Assembly: GCF_902506375.1 (NCBI RefSeq)
Contig: NZ_LR733284.1
Coordinates: 2,914,222 to 2,978,221, forward strand
Direction of reading: 5' to 3'
Length of the DNA stretch: 64,000 nucleotides
Source: Microbacterium sp. 8M
GTDB lineage: Bacteria; Actinomycetota; Actinomycetes; Actinomycetales; Microbacteriaceae
In this document: piece after piece, positions 62,168 through 64,000 of the stretch
Layout: every line of letters begins with the position of its first letter
How positions within the stretch are numbered: position 1 is the first letter of the stretch
Translations under genes and position numbers: made by a program
Notes under the pieces: model-generated
Databases searched by the model: none
What the model was told of the DNA's origin: nothing
The model's input: the letters and a program-made list of their open reading frames with translations, nothing else

Positions 62168-63747
62168 TTCGAGCCTTCCGTGATCGAGGTGGTCAATGCG
62201 GTCTTCGAAGCGAGGGCGGACGCGGAGGCGTCCACGGCGCTCGGCGCGCCGCTGCCCTTCCTCACGGTCTTGGCCGGGGCCGCACGCCAGAGGTGGGCGG
62301 TGAGATAGCTGCGCCAGGGCGCTGTGCGCGTCGCCCAGACTGTGAGCGGTCCGGGTTCCGACGGGAGTCCCGCCGCGCCGGCCCCGGCACGCGCTGCCAC
62401 GTCGCCGGGCAGGAACACGTCGGGATCGCCCAGCACGCGCATGCGCACGTAGTCGGCGGTCCACGGCCCGATCCCCGGCATCGCGAGCAGCGCCTCCCGC
62501 TGGGCCGCGCCGTCGTCCCCGGCGGTCAGCCGCAGTGACCCGTCGGCGAGCGCGGCCGCCGCGCCCGTGACGGCCCTGATCCGGGCCGCCGGGCCGCGCA
62601 GCACCTCGTGCCCGCGCTCGGCGATCGCGGCCATCGTCGGGAACAGGATCCCCTCCTCTGTCCCTTCCGGGCCGGATCCGACCCGCTCCCCCAGCTCCTG
62701 GGCGAGCTGCGTCAGTGCGGTGCGTGCGGCGGCCACGGTGATCTGCTGGCCGATCATCGCGCGGATCAGCATCTCGTGCGGATCCGCGGCGCCCGGCACG
62801 CGGATGCCGGGTACGGCGGCGACCAGCGGAGCCAGCGGCTCGTGCGCGGCGAGCGCGGCGTCCACAGCCTCCGGATCGGCGTCGAGGTCGAACAGCCGAC
62901 GGGCGCGGGTGACGAGCGGGGCCAGGTCGCCGAGCTGCGTCAGCCGGGCGCGCAGGTGCAGACGGTCTGCGCCGTCCAGGCTCAGCGCGAACCAGGCCGG
63001 TCCGCCGTCCAGGCGCAGGTGCCGGGCGAAGCTGCGCTCACCGGCCTCCTCGACTCCGGGCAGCGCCCTGGCGCGCATCCAGGCGAACAGGCCCGCCGCG
63101 TCGAACGGCTTCCGGTAGGGCAGCAGCAGGTCGATCTCACCCGGGACGACGGTCGCCGCAGCGCCCGCCTCGCGTGCGTGCCGGCGTGCCCGCAGATCTC
63201 CCGGAGCGAGGCCGAACACCTCGCGGACCGTGTCGTTGAACTGGCGCACACTCGCGAAACCCGCGGAGAACGCGACGTCGGCGATCGGCAGGTCGGTGCC
63301 CACCAGCAGCATGCGGGCGGTGTGCGCCCGGTGCGCGCGGGCCAGCGCGAGCGGACCCGCCCCGAGCTCGGCCGCCAGCAGTCGGGTGAGGTGCCGTGTC
63401 GAGTAGCCCAGGCGCGCGGCGAGCCCCGGAACGCCCTCACGCTCGACCACCCCGTCGGCGATGAGGCGCATGGCCCTCGCCGCGACGTCGCCGCGCAGGT
63501 TCCACTCCGGCGAGCCCGGCGCGGCCTCGGGCAGGCACCGCTTGCACGCGCGGTACCCCGCCTCGTGCGCCGCCGCGCTCGTCGGGAAGAATGTGACGTT
63601 CTCCGGCTTCGGGGTGCGGGCAGGGCAGCTCGGGCGGCAGTAGATGCCGGTCGAGCGGACCGCCGTCACGAACTGTCCGTCGAAGCGGGTGTCACGCGCG
63701 TCGATCGCCCGATACCGCTCGTCGAAGGTCATCCCGGGGAAGCTCAT
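62164..63747 (-). CDS. alkA: Ada-AlkA fusion: methyl-responsive activator and 3-methyladenine DNA glycosylase (527 aa)
   Basis: The N-terminal Ada zinc domain has C37, C41, C68 and C71 ([13 protein letters not shown]), with spacing equal to E. coli Ada C38/C42/C69/C72. C37 would accept the methyl group from phosphotriesters. An AraC-type helix-turn-helix (about 85-190, [18 protein letters not shown]) is followed by the AlkA glycosylase with a helix-hairpin-helix ([18 protein letters not shown]) and the catalytic Asp region DPDVFLPGD. It lacks the Ada C-terminal methyltransferase, which is supplied by ogt. Self-activation by methylated Ada at the promoter is expected. The ATG at 63747 is where Ada homology begins. 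Confidence 0.94.
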   Translation of the reverse strand: MSFPGMTFDERYRAIDARDTRFDGQFVTAVRSTGIYCRPSCPARTPKPENVTFFPTSAAAHEAGYRACKRCLPEAAPGSPEWNLRGDVAARAMRLIADGVVEREGVPGLAARLGYSTRHLTRLLAAELGAGPLALARAHRAHTARMLLVGTDLPIADVAFSAGFASVRQFNDTVREVFGLAPGDLRARRHAREAGAAATVVPGEIDLLLPYRKPFDAAGLFAWMRARALPGVEEAGERSFARHLRLDGGPAWFALSLDGADRLHLRARLTQLGDLAPLVTRARRLFDLDADPEAVDAALAAHEPLAPLVAAVPGIRVPGAADPHEMLIRAMIGQQITVAAARTALTQLAQELGERVGSGPEGTEEGILFPTMAAIAERGHEVLRGPAARIRAVTGAAAALADGSLRLTAGDDGAAQREALLAMPGIGPWTADYVRMRVLGDPDVFLPGDVAARAGAGAAGLPSEPGPLTVWATRTAPWRSYLTAHLWRAAPAKTVRKGSGAPSAVDASASALASKTALTTSITEGSK

Positions 63748-63760
63748 GCCTCCACTCTGG

Positions 63761-63798
63761 CATGTCCGATTCCCGCAGGCTCGCGGAAATCGGACATG
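63761..63798. promoter_or_regulatory. imperfect palindrome in the Ada-AlkA leader
   Basis: CATGTCCGATTCCCGC (63761-63776) pairs with GCGGAAATCGGACATG (63783-63798) at 15 of 16 positions around a 6-base loop, 13 bases before the start codon. It may be an operator for Ada autoregulation or a leader hairpin. Confidence 0.55.
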
Positions 63799-63828
63799 AC
63801 AGTGCCCCCTCTCCCCCTGCGCCTTCTG

Positions 63829-63913
63829 CGCCGAACCACCCCCTTCGCGCCGAGCCACCCCCCTGCGCTCAGCGCGCAAAGGGGTGGCTCGGCGATAAAG
63901 GGGTGGCTCGGCG
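63829..63913. repeat. symmetric four-copy 17-bp motif
   Basis: The motif AAAGGGGTGGCTCGGCG occurs twice on the plus strand (63878-63894, 63897-63913, identical). It occurs twice inverted (63829-63845, 63848-63864, with small changes). Both pairs have 19-bp spacing, so the whole block is a palindrome of repeats. Confidence 0.9.
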
Positions 63914-64000
63914 CTGTCTCCGTCACTGAGGGAGGGCGCAGCCCAAGGCGCAGGGATCCCAGGGAAGGTGATCCTGCCCGGGCCCGGGATCCAGCTCAGT

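Noticed and set aside
62164..63747. Ada protein seemingly truncated because the methyltransferase domain is missing.
   Set aside because: The zinc domain is followed by a complete AraC and AlkA part, and ogt is encoded next to it. This is a known alternative domain arrangement, not a broken gene.

Overview
The window is a very GC-rich actinobacterial chromosome segment. I infer a Microbacteriaceae member close to Microbacterium. The support is a monomeric isocitrate dehydrogenase, frequent GTG starts, ATGA/GTGA gene overlaps, several TANNNT boxes 6-7 bases before a start codon (leaderless mRNAs), and dispersed repeats of the GCTGAGCCTGTCGAAG / CCCTTCGACNAGCTCAGGGACC type. I recognise no rRNA, tRNA, CRISPR array, transposase or prophage.

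Layout. 1-2803: 3' end of an E2 acyltransferase gene, a hypothetical gene and an ATP-dependent DNA ligase. 3019-9618: aromatic-hydroxylation genes (TPP enzyme, phenol-hydroxylase-type flavoprotein, IclR regulator) and a second flavoprotein with a divergent TetR regulator. 9644-17940: a homoprotocatechuate meta-cleavage cluster (transporter, FAH-RraA fusion, GntR regulator, hpaE, hpaD, hpaH, hpaI). 17951-19130: a DUF559-type nuclease-like gene between two copies of a 64-bp palindrome. 19152-23038: an MFS transporter and envelope or hypothetical genes. 23123-25284: folD and glyA behind a ZTP riboswitch. 25643-34808: N-acetylglucosamine catabolism in two parts (nagA; then ROK regulator, ROK kinase, nagB). 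Between these parts lie a sigma factor fused to its own zinc finger, membrane segments and repeat domain, a DUF2568 protein, a GlcD-like oxidase and a NUDIX hydrolase. 35047-40492: L,D-transpeptidase, icd, a GNAT acetyltransferase and a coiled-coil membrane protein. 40580-44492: a heterodimeric ABC exporter preceded by a short leader ORF. 44751-61559: a large peptide and D-amino-acid region. 61661-63747: alkylation repair (ogt and an Ada-AlkA fusion). 63761-63913: palindromic repeats.

How genes work together. The hpa cluster should take 3,4-dihydroxyphenylacetate to pyruvate and succinate semialdehyde. A FAH-RraA fusion stands where the usual two-domain HpaG would be, and no separate HpaF is seen. 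The 44751-61559 region combines an oligopeptide importer, a class-C beta-lactamase-type serine hydrolase, a membrane dipeptidase and a prolyl oligopeptidase with an M20 amidohydrolase, a GNAT acyltransferase and an N-succinylamino-acid-racemase-like enolase. The last three are the components of the known irreversible D-to-L amino acid conversion pathway. I infer one scavenging system for D-residue-containing peptides, such as peptidoglycan peptides, probably linked to the PucR regulator.

The most unusual features are the palindrome-flanked nuclease gene, the repeat-encoded linker of the FAH-RraA fusion, the sigma factor with a tandem TDPG repeat, and the symmetric four-copy motif at the right edge.
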